DNA of 24,913 nucleotides from JAZLIL01 sp045617405. Its GTDB lineage: Bacteria > Bacillota > Clostridia > Lachnospirales > Lachnospiraceae. The stretch lies in contig JAZLIL010000137.1 in assembly GCA_045617405.1 (NCBI GenBank), positions 1 through 24,913 of the forward strand, in the 5' to 3' direction. The notes beneath the pieces were generated by a model. It had not been told where the DNA came from and made no database searches. It saw only the letters and a program-made list of their open reading frames with translations. Of this stretch, positions 15,679 to 23,176 are shown piece by piece; position 1 is the stretch's first letter, and every line of letters begins with the position of its first letter. The translations under genes were made by a program, and so were the position numbers.

Positions 15679-16668
15679 TTAGAATAGTTTTGCACTCATT
15701 TTGTCGATTTCAGCGTCTACCGCATCGTAGATGCCGGGGAAATGGCTGAATCCTAGACCTGCAGTAAGACAGGGAATAAAGCTTCTGCGTGCACCGACTG
15801 CATTGATGCTCTGCTCAACTGCACCTGCAATCTTTTCGGGTGTACTGTCGGGAAGGTCGATTGCCTTTGTTTCGAGCTGTCCCATGAAGGTAATCTGTCC
15901 TTCGAATTTGTCAAGAAGTTCCGGGATGTTGTTGCCGGGAAGTACGCCCTGCCAGATGTCGATTCCCATTTCAATCATGGAAGGAACGAGTGTTGCCGAG
16001 TATCCGTCGTTGTGGTTGACTACGAGAACATTGTGCTCCTTGTAGAAACCGAAGATTCTTTTGTAGGAAGGAAGAAGGAATTCATCAAACATGTCCTTTG
16101 ACATGAACGTTGATTTTACGCTCCCCCAGTCATCGTGGTGGAGAACTGCCTCTATTCCGACGCGTTCAACCATTGCCTTTGCGTAGTCGAGTTCGGCTTC
16201 CGTAAGGACTTCAATCAGAGCTTTCATTTCCTCGGGCTCTTCGTAGAAGTTGATCATGGCATCTTCCATGCCCATCAGTGCATGCAGACGTTCAAAAAGT
16301 CCCTGAGTATGAAGTCCGCAGACATATTTTCCGGCAGCTCTTCCTTCTGCGGCAATTCCGTTGAGCATTCCCCAGTATCCGGGTGCATCCGGGATGAAGG
16401 GCTTGTGAACGATTTCTCTCCACTTTGTGATGTCCTTCAGAACACGGTGCTCATCGTCGTGCCTCGGGAAAGGTCCCATCTGGCCGAACGGAAATTCCCA
16501 GAACACACCGTACTGATCGCGGCCGGATTTTCCGGGTGCGAGAGGGTAATCACCCATGTAGTAGGTTGAAGGAAGAAGTACATGTAAAAATTCGTACTGC
16601 TTTACGAATCTGTCCGGATGTCCTCCCTTTTTTAAGGTTTCCTGCAGGTTTTCCTTGATTGATAGCAT
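15679..16668 (-). CDS. Uroporphyrinogen decarboxylase (URO-D) superfamily protein
   Basis: A 329-residue protein of the URO-D/MtaA fold. It is probably not haem UroD: this superfamily in anaerobes also contains methylcobamide:CoM and other methyltransferases. Sequence support includes HHDDWGSVKSTFMS near residue 178, the substrate-pocket region VVNHNDGYS near 220, MGIDIWQGVLPGNN and a C-terminal PCLTAGLG. MtaA-type enzymes bind zinc through an H-x-C-G motif; here the matching site reads HNDG, so the zinc cysteine is missing and methyl transfer to a thiol is doubtful. I chose the ATG at 16668, eight bases after GGGAGG; a GTG three codons upstream overlaps that site and is rejected. No corrinoid protein or partner methyltransferase is nearby. 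The function is unknown. It is divergent from the thiolase operon. Confidence 0.85.
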   Translation of the reverse strand: MLSIKENLQETLKKGGHPDRFVKQYEFLHVLLPSTYYMGDYPLAPGKSGRDQYGVFWEFPFGQMGPFPRHDDEHRVLKDITKWREIVHKPFIPDAPGYWGMLNGIAAEGRAAGKYVCGLHTQGLFERLHALMGMEDAMINFYEEPEEMKALIEVLTEAELDYAKAMVERVGIEAVLHHDDWGSVKSTFMSKDMFDEFLLPSYKRIFGFYKEHNVLVVNHNDGYSATLVPSMIEMGIDIWQGVLPGNNIPELLDKFEGQITFMGQLETKAIDLPDSTPEKIAGAVEQSINAVGARRSFIPCLTAGLGFSHFPGIYDAVDAEIDKMSAKLF

Positions 16669-16771
16669 TAATTGCACCTCCCTTTTATAAGTGTAAACGA
16701 CGAAACCTCAATGCTGATAAAAAATTCATCACGACATAACCATTATTTTAATAGTATTCACTTAACTCTTT

Positions 16772-16780
16772 TGTTATAAT
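16772..16780 (+). promoter_or_regulatory. Extended -10 promoter of the thiolase/Pta/Buk operon
   Basis: TGTTATAAT is a perfect extended -10 element. No convincing -35 lies 16-18 bases upstream, so the element may rely on TGn or on an activator. The predicted leader is about 84 bases. Confidence 0.55.
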
Positions 16781-16781
16781 A

Positions 16782-16810
16782 AATATAGTATGAAGGACAG
16801 AAGCTGTCAA
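16782..16810 (-). promoter_or_regulatory. Consensus promoter for the UroD-family gene
   Basis: Read on the minus strand, a perfect TTGACA (16810-16805), a 17-base spacer and TATATT (16787-16782). Its start point falls next to the plus-strand -10 box at 16775, so the two divergent promoters face each other within about 40 bases. Confidence 0.8.
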
Positions 16811-16870
16811 CAAGTTAGTTATAAATAAAAAGTTATACATAAATAACATTTACACAACGGGAGGTATAGT

Positions 16871-17821
16871 ATGTCAGTAAAAATCATGGGAATTACTGCG
16901 GGAAGAAAAAACAGCAATTCAGAGTTTCTTTTAAAAGAGGCACTGATGGCCTGTGAGGAGATGGGCGCCGAAGTGCGCATGATTAATCTCCGGGACTATA
17001 ACATTCTTGACTGTACGGGCTGCACAGCCTGCACAAAGGCAATGTCGCAGGGACAGTATGCCGGCTGTGTGCTCGACAAAAAGGACGACAAGAAGAGGAT
17101 TACGGATCTTATGCTTGAGCAGGATGGTGTAATCTTCTCGGTTCCGACTTATGATCTTCTACCTTGCGCGACCTATCTTCGCTTTGCTCAAAGAAGCCTT
17201 GCATTCGAAACGGCATTCCTTGAGACAATCGGCAAGATCGAGCACAAGGAACGCGTTGCCGGACTTATCTCTGTCGGCGGTTCCACGAGAGCATGGCAGT
17301 CAATGGCACTTGAAGGACTGCAGGCAACGATGTTTACGACTGATTTTCAGGTTGCCGACATGCTCATGGCACGTTCGGTGCCGGGAAACGGTCAGTGCCT
17401 TCTTAATGATGACCTTATGGCAAGGGCAAAGAAGCTTGGCGAGAATGTCATGAAGGCAGTCGGACTTCCCGAGGGACAGAAAAAGTGGCTTGGAGACGAG
17501 GACATGGGATGGTGCCCGAACTGTCACTCAAACGCACTCGTTCTCGGAGAGAAACAGTGGGACGGCATCCGGTATCCTATTGAGTGTCAGGTTTGCGGCG
17601 CCGGTGGAGATCTTGAGAAAACGCCCGATGGCAGATGGAAGTTTGTAATCCGCACGGGGGACGGTCTTTTGAAGGACAGAACGACAGTGGCCGGCCGTGC
17701 ACTTCACCTCAAGGAAATCGGAGAGTGCCAGGGCGGATTCTTCGGCAATCCCGAGAACCTCAGGGTGGTTGATGAGAAAAAGAAGAAGTATACCTCGAAG
17801 AAATTCAGGGAACTTGACTAG
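16871..17821 (+). CDS. Iron-sulfur flavoprotein, flavodoxin-like NADPH:FMN reductase family with C-terminal zinc ribbon
   Basis: A 316-residue redox protein. Residues 1-200 form a flavodoxin-like FMN domain (MGITAGRKNSNSEFLL, with a VPTYDLLP flavin loop near 91). It carries a compact cysteine motif, Cys48, Cys51, Cys54 and Cys66, as in Isf-type proteins that pass electrons between ferredoxin and acceptors. The C-terminal extension, not usual in that family, has two paired cysteines (Cys215/Cys218 and Cys239/Cys242) resembling a zinc ribbon or rubredoxin-like knuckle. It starts after GGGAGG and is the first gene of a six-gene operon, 14 bases before the thiolase-like gene, so it probably supplies or removes electrons from the pathway substrate. 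The exact reaction is unknown. Confidence 0.85.
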   Translation: MSVKIMGITAGRKNSNSEFLLKEALMACEEMGAEVRMINLRDYNILDCTGCTACTKAMSQGQYAGCVLDKKDDKKRITDLMLEQDGVIFSVPTYDLLPCATYLRFAQRSLAFETAFLETIGKIEHKERVAGLISVGGSTRAWQSMALEGLQATMFTTDFQVADMLMARSVPGNGQCLLNDDLMARAKKLGENVMKAVGLPEGQKKWLGDEDMGWCPNCHSNALVLGEKQWDGIRYPIECQVCGAGGDLEKTPDGRWKFVIRTGDGLLKDRTTVAGRALHLKEIGECQGGFFGNPENLRVVDEKKKKYTSKKFRELD

Positions 17822-17835
17822 AAGGAGAGCAGACT

Positions 17836-19167
17836 ATGGCTATTATGAATCAGACTCATCCAAAGAAGTACTCAAGAAGTGTATCTCTTATAGGTGTGGG
17901 ATGTACGCCTTTCATGTATTCGATTGACAATCCGGAAACAAACGGACTCACCGAGGGCGAGCTGTTCGGCTATGCGGCCCTCAAGGCGATGGAGGATGCC
18001 GGCGTTACACCTAAGGACGTAGAGTTCTACTTCCACGGCCAGGCAAATCCCCTGAACTGTTCAAATTACCTCACGCCGAACATCCAGATCGGAAACTGGT
18101 TCGGCATGAAGGGCAAGGGTTCAATCCATCATTCCGAGGCGTGCTGCACCGGTTACCTTGCAATCGAGCAGGCAGTCAATGCGATTGCCTCCGGAAAGTA
18201 TGACTGTGTTCTTACAGGTGCCGTCGAGTTTGGTGACAGCACACCGGCTCCCGCCGACAACATTGAAACACCGAAGCATCCCTATAGGCGTGACAAGATG
18301 ACGATGGACCGCTTCCTGAAGAGCACGCCGTGGCTCTACGACAGGACCTACACCAGAGGCCTGATGGCAGGGCAGGAGCTTATTTACGATGACGCTGCGG
18401 AATGGTATGTCCGCACGAGAAAGATTACTCCGGAGCAGATGAACGACACCCTCAATTGGATGTGCATCAACAACCGCCGCAACGCATCTGTCAATCCTCT
18501 TTCCCTTGAAAAGAAGACATATGAAGAACTTGCCGAAGAGAACGGAATGACACTCGACGAATACATGAACTCACAGTACAATCCCCGCATGGGAGATTTT
18601 CTCCGTGCAGGCGCAATCGAACTGAAATGCGACGGTGCGGCAGCAGCCATTCTCTGTGCTACAGAGAAAATTCCCGAGATTGCAAAGAAACTCGGACATG
18701 CACCGATTGAGGTTCTCGGAATCGGAAGTGCAGCGTGTGAAGCGAGCACTCCTCATTTTGAAGTAACCGCTACAGAAGAGGCAGTCAGACAGGTCTATGA
18801 ACTGACGGGTCTTTCAGGTGATGACCTGGATCTTTTCTATGCCAACGATTTTATTATCACTTCACATCTTATTGCAGCCGAAATCGCCGGCTATCTGCCC
18901 TATGGCGAAGGCTGGAAGTACATCTGCGAGGGACGTACCGCATGGGACGGCGACCGCCCTATCAATTCAAACGGCGGGCGTACGGCTTTTGGACATGCAC
19001 ATGCGGCTTCGGGTCTTGCGGACATGTACGAATGCTGCAAGCAGATCTGGGGCGAATGCGGCGGGCATCAGGTGAAGTTTTCTCCGAAGACCGCGATGCT
19101 CCGTGGATACGGCGGCGCTCAGAATGTTGCCGCAATAGTAATTCGTAAGCTTGAGAACTGGAGGTAA
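17836..19167 (+). CDS. Thiolase-superfamily protein (SCP-x / DUF35-partnered type)
   Basis: A 443-residue protein with the thiolase fold. SEACCTGYLAIEQAVNAI aligns with the canonical N-terminal nucleophile region, placing the catalytic cysteine at Cys103. NSNGGRTAFGHAHAASG supplies the GH motif near residue 385. The usual second C-terminal cysteine (CxGGG) is not present; the corresponding stretch reads RGYGGAQN. That pattern, and the DUF35 gene five bases downstream, match non-classical thiolases that need an OB-fold partner, such as archaeal acetoacetyl-CoA thiolase, SCP-x-like sterol side-chain enzymes and PhlC of C-acylphloroglucinol chemistry. The expected role is making or breaking a C-C bond next to a keto group with transfer of the acyl group to a thiol. 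The start follows AAGGAGAG. Catabolic direction is inferred from the Pta/Buk genes. Confidence 0.88.
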   Translation: MAIMNQTHPKKYSRSVSLIGVGCTPFMYSIDNPETNGLTEGELFGYAALKAMEDAGVTPKDVEFYFHGQANPLNCSNYLTPNIQIGNWFGMKGKGSIHHSEACCTGYLAIEQAVNAIASGKYDCVLTGAVEFGDSTPAPADNIETPKHPYRRDKMTMDRFLKSTPWLYDRTYTRGLMAGQELIYDDAAEWYVRTRKITPEQMNDTLNWMCINNRRNASVNPLSLEKKTYEELAEENGMTLDEYMNSQYNPRMGDFLRAGAIELKCDGAAAAILCATEKIPEIAKKLGHAPIEVLGIGSAACEASTPHFEVTATEEAVRQVYELTGLSGDDLDLFYANDFIITSHLIAAEIAGYLPYGEGWKYICEGRTAWDGDRPINSNGGRTAFGHAHAASGLADMYECCKQIWGECGGHQVKFSPKTAMLRGYGGAQNVAAIVIRKLENWR

Positions 19168-19172
19168 CTGAC

Positions 19173-19595
19173 ATGAGCATTAAACTTGAAAAAGTAGTTC
19201 AGAGGTTTTATGAAGGTCTTGAGGAAGGCAGGATTCTCGGGAGAAAGTGTCCGGTCTGCGGCAATGTTGAGTTTCCTCCCGTCTATGCCTGCAATGCCTG
19301 CGGCAATTTCGAGACCGAGTGGGTTGAAATCAGCGGAAAGGCGAAGATGCACTCCATCGTTCTGCCTGCAGCTCTTTCCTCGAAGCCGGAATATAAAAAG
19401 CTCGGCAAGTATGCTTACGGTGAGATAGAGCTCGAGGAGGGATCACGTTTTAACGCTGTAGTTCGCGGCATCAGCAAGAAGAACAGACAGGAGCTTTCCG
19501 AGAAGCTTCCTCTCAATGTTCATGCAGCTGTTTTTGAGCGCGAAGCAGGCTTCAAAACCGTTGTCTTTGACCTTGACGACGAGTACCTGAATTAG
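19173..19595 (+). CDS. DUF35 OB-fold/zinc-ribbon partner of the thiolase
   Basis: A 140-residue protein with an N-terminal rubredoxin-like zinc ribbon (Cys26, Cys29, Cys40, Cys43) and an OB-fold from about residue 50, the DUF35 architecture. In known pairs this protein bridges thiolase subunits and helps form the acyl-CoA channel; it is not itself catalytic. The ribosome binding site (GGAGG) lies inside the last codons of the thiolase gene, so translation is probably coupled and subunits made in equal amounts. No truncation is seen. Confidence 0.9.
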   Translation: MSIKLEKVVQRFYEGLEEGRILGRKCPVCGNVEFPPVYACNACGNFETEWVEISGKAKMHSIVLPAALSSKPEYKKLGKYAYGEIELEEGSRFNAVVRGISKKNRQELSEKLPLNVHAAVFEREAGFKTVVFDLDDEYLN

Positions 19596-19613
19596 AACAG
19601 AAGGAGAGATACT

Positions 19614-19853
19614 ATGGACAGACAGGAATTGGAAGCAAAGATTATTGAACTGACAGCTATATCCTACAACATGGACGCAGCAGAGCTCAGCACTGCAACA
19701 TCCTTCAGGGATGATCTTAAGGGCGCTTCACTGCAGATGGTGGCACTCGTTTCGGAGATTGAGAACGAGCTTGATGCAGAGGTTATGCTTGCGGATGCAA
19801 GCGCCTGCCAGACGATTGCGGACCTCGTAAATCTTGTCGAAGAAGCGCTGTAG
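19614..19853 (+). CDS. Stand-alone acyl carrier protein
   Basis: A 79-residue acidic protein with the four-helix ACP pattern. The likely phosphopantetheine serine is Ser39 in DDLKGASLQMVALVSEIE. Most ACPs have Asp-Ser-Leu there; this one has Ala-Ser-Leu, so modification by a phosphopantetheinyl transferase should be tested. The start follows AAGGAGAG. It sits between the DUF35 protein and phosphate acyltransferase, not beside fatty-acid genes, so a dedicated role in carrying an acyl group between thiolase and Pta is my inference. A minor alternative is a carrier for an unrecognised biosynthetic step. Confidence 0.85.
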   Translation: MDRQELEAKIIELTAISYNMDAAELSTATSFRDDLKGASLQMVALVSEIENELDAEVMLADASACQTIADLVNLVEEAL

Positions 19854-19873
19854 AGAGAAGCGGGAGGAGAAAG

Positions 19874-20884
19874 ATGAGTGTACTTGACCGGCTGTATGAG
19901 CAGGCAAAGCTTAATCCTCAGAGAGTGGCTTTCCCGGAAGCGACAAACGAAAAAATGCTTCAGGCCGCTTTTGAGGCGGGACGCGACGGTTACATCCGTC
20001 CGGTGCTTGTCGGAAATGCTTCCGAAATCGGAAAGCTGATCGAAGAAAAGGGCTTTGATGCCAAAGTGTTTACAGTAGTTGATATCGCTGACGAAGCGTA
20101 CAGGGATGAGCTTATTGCAAAGTATGTCGCTCTGCCCGGTACTCTTCTAAAGGAAAGGCCTCTGAAGAGGCGTATGGAAAATCCGCTGAATTATGCCATG
20201 ATTATGCAGGCAGTGGGTGATGCCGACGTTACTTTTGCGGGAATTGACAATACCACGGGGGATGTTCTCCTTGCGGGACAGATGTTCATCGGCCTTAAGC
20301 CGGGAATCACAACGATTTCAAGTATCGGACTCTGTGAGATACCGGGGTATGCCGGAAGCGAGGGAGAGCTCCTTGCCATCGGTGACAGCGCCGTGTGTGC
20401 AAATCCGAATTCCGAGCAGCTTGCAAGCATTGCAGTTTCGGCGTGCGATACGGTAAAGGCTCTGCTCGGATGGGAACCGAGATGCGCCATGATCAGCTAT
20501 TCCACGCAGGGAAGCGGCTCGGGCGAGCTTGTCGATAAGGTGACCGAAGCCTTGAGAATCGCGCAGGAGAAACGCCCCGATCTGGCAATCGACGGAGAGT
20601 TCCAGCTTGATGCGGCAATAGTTCCCGAAATTGCGGCGAAAAAGGTTAAGAGAGAGAGCAAAGTCGCAGGAAAGGCGAACGTCCTTATCTGGCCCGATCT
20701 GAACGTCGGAAACGTTGCGGTCAAGCTTATACAGCAGTTCGGTCACTCAGATTCCTACGGACCGATACTTCAGGGCTTTAAGAAAGTGATCTGTGACTGT
20801 TCAAGAAGCGCCCCGGTTTCCGAGATTAAGGGCAACATCATTATCTCGGCTGTACGTGCGGCAAATGAAAGGGAGGAACAGTGA
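19874..20884 (+). CDS. pta: Phosphate acyltransferase (phosphotransacetylase family)
   Basis: This 336-residue enzyme exchanges the thiol of an acyl thioester for phosphate, giving acyl phosphate. Family signatures include PNSEQLASIAVSACDTVKAL, SYSTQGSGSG near residue 216, GEFQLDAAIVPEIAAKK near 240, NVLIWPDLNVGN near 276 and YGPILQGFKK near 299. Overall it looks closer to Pta than to phosphotransbutyrylase, yet its partner is butyrate kinase, so acetyl, propionyl or butyryl thioesters are all possible. It starts after GGGAGGAG, and its stop overlaps the butyrate kinase start by four bases. The neighbouring ACP raises the possibility that acyl-ACP is the donor. Confidence 0.93.
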   Translation: MSVLDRLYEQAKLNPQRVAFPEATNEKMLQAAFEAGRDGYIRPVLVGNASEIGKLIEEKGFDAKVFTVVDIADEAYRDELIAKYVALPGTLLKERPLKRRMENPLNYAMIMQAVGDADVTFAGIDNTTGDVLLAGQMFIGLKPGITTISSIGLCEIPGYAGSEGELLAIGDSAVCANPNSEQLASIAVSACDTVKALLGWEPRCAMISYSTQGSGSGELVDKVTEALRIAQEKRPDLAIDGEFQLDAAIVPEIAAKKVKRESKVAGKANVLIWPDLNVGNVAVKLIQQFGHSDSYGPILQGFKKVICDCSRSAPVSEIKGNIIISAVRAANEREEQ

Positions 20885-21984
20885 GTTATCGTATTTTTTC
20901 AATCAATCCCGGTTCAACCTCCACAAAGATTGCGCTTTTTGAAGATGAGGAATGTCTTTATATAAAAACCGTCAATCATGATGCAGCCGAACTGGCAGCT
21001 TTTAAGGATATGTCCGAGCAGCTTCCCTACAGGAGAAACATGATTCTCGGACTGCTTAAGGAAGAGGGAATCAGTCTTGAAAATGTGGACGCCTTTGTCG
21101 GAAGAGGCGGCGGACTGCTCCCGATGAGCGGGGGTACCTACGGGATAACAGAGCTTGTTCTCGATCATGCAAAAAATATTGCAAACGGTTTTGTTCATCC
21201 CGCAACGCTCGGTCCGCAGCTCGCATATGAGTTTGCGCAGGCTTCCGGCGCGCAGGCGATGGTAGTCAACCCTCCGGATGTGGATGAATTTAATGATATT
21301 TCACGTATGACGGGAATTAAAGGCATTTACAGGGAGAGCCATCTGCATGCCCTGAATCTTAAGGAAACCGCAATCCGTCATTGCAAGATGGTCGAGAAGA
21401 GACCTTATTCCGAGTGTAATCTTGTTGTCTGCCACATAGGAGGCGGAATCTCGGTTTCAGCGCATGATCACGGCAGAATGATCGACGGTACCGACATCAC
21501 TAACGGCGAGGGTCCGATGACGCCGACGCGGTGCGGCGAGATTTCCGTTTCGGGAGTTTTAAAGTGCCTTGAGAGCCGCGGAAGCGTGAAGGAAGTCCGC
21601 GAATTGTGCTCAAAGAAGGGCGGCTTCATCGATCATCTCGGGACGGCAGACGCCCTTGAGGTGACGAGGCGCATTGAAAACGGTGACCGGTATGCGAAAA
21701 TGGTCTGGGATGCCATGATTTACCAGATCGGCAAGGCCATCGGCGCCATGGCAGTGACGCTTTGCGGAAACGTGGACGCTGTACTTCTTGGCGGCGGACT
21801 TGTTCACAGCGAGGATCTTGTGCGCCGGATCAAGGAGTACTGCAGCTTTATCGCTCCCGTGTACGCATATCCCGGTGAGTTTGAAATGGAGGCTATGGCA
21901 GCAGGCGCACTGCGTGTCCTGACAGGCGAAGAGGAGCTTCAGGTCTACAAAGGCGCAGCAAACAATGCTACGATAACAGGCTGA
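20881..21984 (+). CDS. buk: Butyrate kinase (short-chain acyl kinase)
   Basis: A 367-residue ASKHA-fold kinase converting acyl phosphate plus ADP to carboxylate plus ATP. Motifs are INPGSTSTK at residues 8-16, RGGGLLPMSGGTY near 75, CHIGGGISVSAH near 182, NGEGPMTPTRCG near 207 and LLGGGLVHSE near 301. The GTG start overlaps the Pta stop as GTGA and follows GGGAGG, so the two are translationally coupled. It is the last gene of the operon and is followed by a terminator. It is the energy-conserving step that makes the operon look catabolic. Its substrate may be branched or longer than butyryl. Confidence 0.95.
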   Translation: MSYRIFSINPGSTSTKIALFEDEECLYIKTVNHDAAELAAFKDMSEQLPYRRNMILGLLKEEGISLENVDAFVGRGGGLLPMSGGTYGITELVLDHAKNIANGFVHPATLGPQLAYEFAQASGAQAMVVNPPDVDEFNDISRMTGIKGIYRESHLHALNLKETAIRHCKMVEKRPYSECNLVVCHIGGGISVSAHDHGRMIDGTDITNGEGPMTPTRCGEISVSGVLKCLESRGSVKEVRELCSKKGGFIDHLGTADALEVTRRIENGDRYAKMVWDAMIYQIGKAIGAMAVTLCGNVDAVLLGGGLVHSEDLVRRIKEYCSFIAPVYAYPGEFEMEAMAAGALRVLTGEEELQVYKGAANNATITG

Positions 21985-22026
21985 CAGGATTGTAACCGGA
22001 GAAAGAAAAACCTGACAGAATTCGCT

Positions 22027-22060
22027 GACGTCCGAAGAATTGTTTTCTTCGGGCGTCTTT
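22027..22060 (+). terminator. Intrinsic terminator of the thiolase-Pta-Buk operon
   Basis: GACGTCCGAAGAA pairs with TTCTTCGGGCGTC (13 bp, one G-U) around a 5-base loop and is followed by TTTGTGT. Confidence 0.85.
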
Positions 22061-22107
22061 GTGTCTGAGGCCGTTAAAACGATCCTTTTGCGGGAAATGC
22101 ATCAGTA

Positions 22108-22136
22108 TTGAGAAATAGAGTTTTCTGTGATAAACT
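22108..22136 (+). promoter_or_regulatory. Promoter for the rhomboid gene
   Basis: TTGAGA at 22108-22113, 17 bases, then TAAACT at 22131-22136 with an extended -10 TG. The formal TTG start of the longest ORF is part of this -35 box, which argues that the protein starts further downstream. Confidence 0.65.
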
Positions 22137-22206
22137 GAAAAAGCCAAAAATGACGGAACAGTCATCCGGGCTCAAAACCGGATTAACAGAGCAAAGGACG
22201 GAGCTT

Positions 22207-23022
22207 ATGGATAATTTAACATCCCCGGAGAATACGAAAAACAGTGAGCGTGATTACGGCGGTTTTTCAGAATCTGATACAGGATTCAAAACGACGCCGA
22301 CGGCGTATACTCCTGTGACAAACGGAGCGCTGGCAGCCCTTAGGAATAAGCCGGAAACAGATGCGGCAGGCATTTCAGCTTCAGTGCAGGGCACGGCAGA
22401 TTCCGTTAAGGTACAAAAAACGGCAGAAAAGAAGAAGGAAAAGAAAGAGCACAGGTTCAGAATTACGTTTAATGCGCCTGTGGTGCTCTGGTTTTCTGCA
22501 ATCTGCCTGGCTGCTACAATAGCCGGGTATCTCTCAAACGGTTATCTGACAAGACTTCTGTTTATGACTTATCGCGGGCCTCTTTCCAACCCTATGACGT
22601 ATGTGCGCCTGTTTACGCATGTTCTCGGCCACAGCGGGTTTAGTCATTTCATCGGAAATGCCTCTTATCTTCTGCTTCTCGGACCGATGCTTGAAGAAAA
22701 GTACGGGTCGAAAGCCCTGCTCGAAGTCATCGCCATTACAGCCCTTATTACGGGAGTCATCAATTCCGTCTTCTTTCCGAACGTCGCACTCTGCGGTGCA
22801 AGCGGTGTTGTTTTCGCATTCATTATTCTGGCATCGTTCACGAATTTCAAACAGGGTGAGATCCCGCTCACATTCATCCTTGTCGCTCTGATTTACATCG
22901 GCCAGCAGGTTTTCGAAGGGCTCACCGTCAGCGACAACATTTCGAACATGGCACACATTGTAGGCGGTCTTGTCGGATCTGTTACCGGATACATTCTAAA
23001 CAGAAAAGGCAGTAAGAAGTAA
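22207..23022 (+). CDS. Rhomboid-family intramembrane serine protease
   Basis: A 271-residue polytopic protease that cleaves membrane-embedded substrates. Residues 1-88 are a polar, low-complexity cytosolic tail ending in a lysine-rich stretch before the first helix. Six or so helices follow. Catalytic features are present: HFIGN at 147-151 (HxxxN oxyanion helix), GASG with Ser199, and MAHIVGG with His250. I chose the ATG at 22207, preceded by AAGGACGGAG; longer in-frame starts (TTG at 22108, ATG at 22150) lack ribosome binding sites, and the first lies in the promoter. Its substrate is unknown. It stands alone and is convergent with maf. Confidence 0.9.
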   Translation: MDNLTSPENTKNSERDYGGFSESDTGFKTTPTAYTPVTNGALAALRNKPETDAAGISASVQGTADSVKVQKTAEKKKEKKEHRFRITFNAPVVLWFSAICLAATIAGYLSNGYLTRLLFMTYRGPLSNPMTYVRLFTHVLGHSGFSHFIGNASYLLLLGPMLEEKYGSKALLEVIAITALITGVINSVFFPNVALCGASGVVFAFIILASFTNFKQGEIPLTFILVALIYIGQQVFEGLTVSDNISNMAHIVGGLVGSVTGYILNRKGSKK

Positions 23023-23052
23023 ATACAGTAAGCAGGAACGGCAGTAAGAAGT
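23008..23052 (+). repeat. Short tandem duplication of the rhomboid 3' end
   Basis: GGCAGTAAGAAGT occurs at 23008-23020, encoding the terminal GSKK, and again at 23040-23052, with a shorter CAGTAAGCAG between. The first copy runs into TAA and the second into TCA. Confidence 0.6.
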
Positions 23053-23077
23053 CATCCGGTTTACGTTTGAGTAAGTA

Positions 23078-23176
23078 GCGGGAGAACGTCTCGCGGAAGT
23101 TTGGCGAAGCATTTTTTTCGGCGCAGCGTCACTTGGCGGGAACCCTTGACGCAGTGGCTTGGCGAATCATTTTTGT
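23078..23176. repeat. 41-bp degenerate duplication at the maf 3' end
   Basis: The segment from 23078 (GCGGGAGAACG ... TTGGCGAAGCATTTTTTT) resembles the segment from 23136 (GCGGGAACCC ... TTGGCGAATCATTTTTGT), offset 58 bases. The second copy is the last codons of maf and the first lies beyond the stop. Confidence 0.55.

Noticed and set aside
15679..16668. Haem biosynthesis hemE
   Set aside because: No other haem genes are present and the sequence resembles the anaerobic methyltransferase-like branch rather than canonical UroD.
22108..22206. Longer rhomboid start at TTG 22108
   Set aside because: The TTG is part of a good -35 box with an extended -10 downstream, and no ribosome binding site precedes it.
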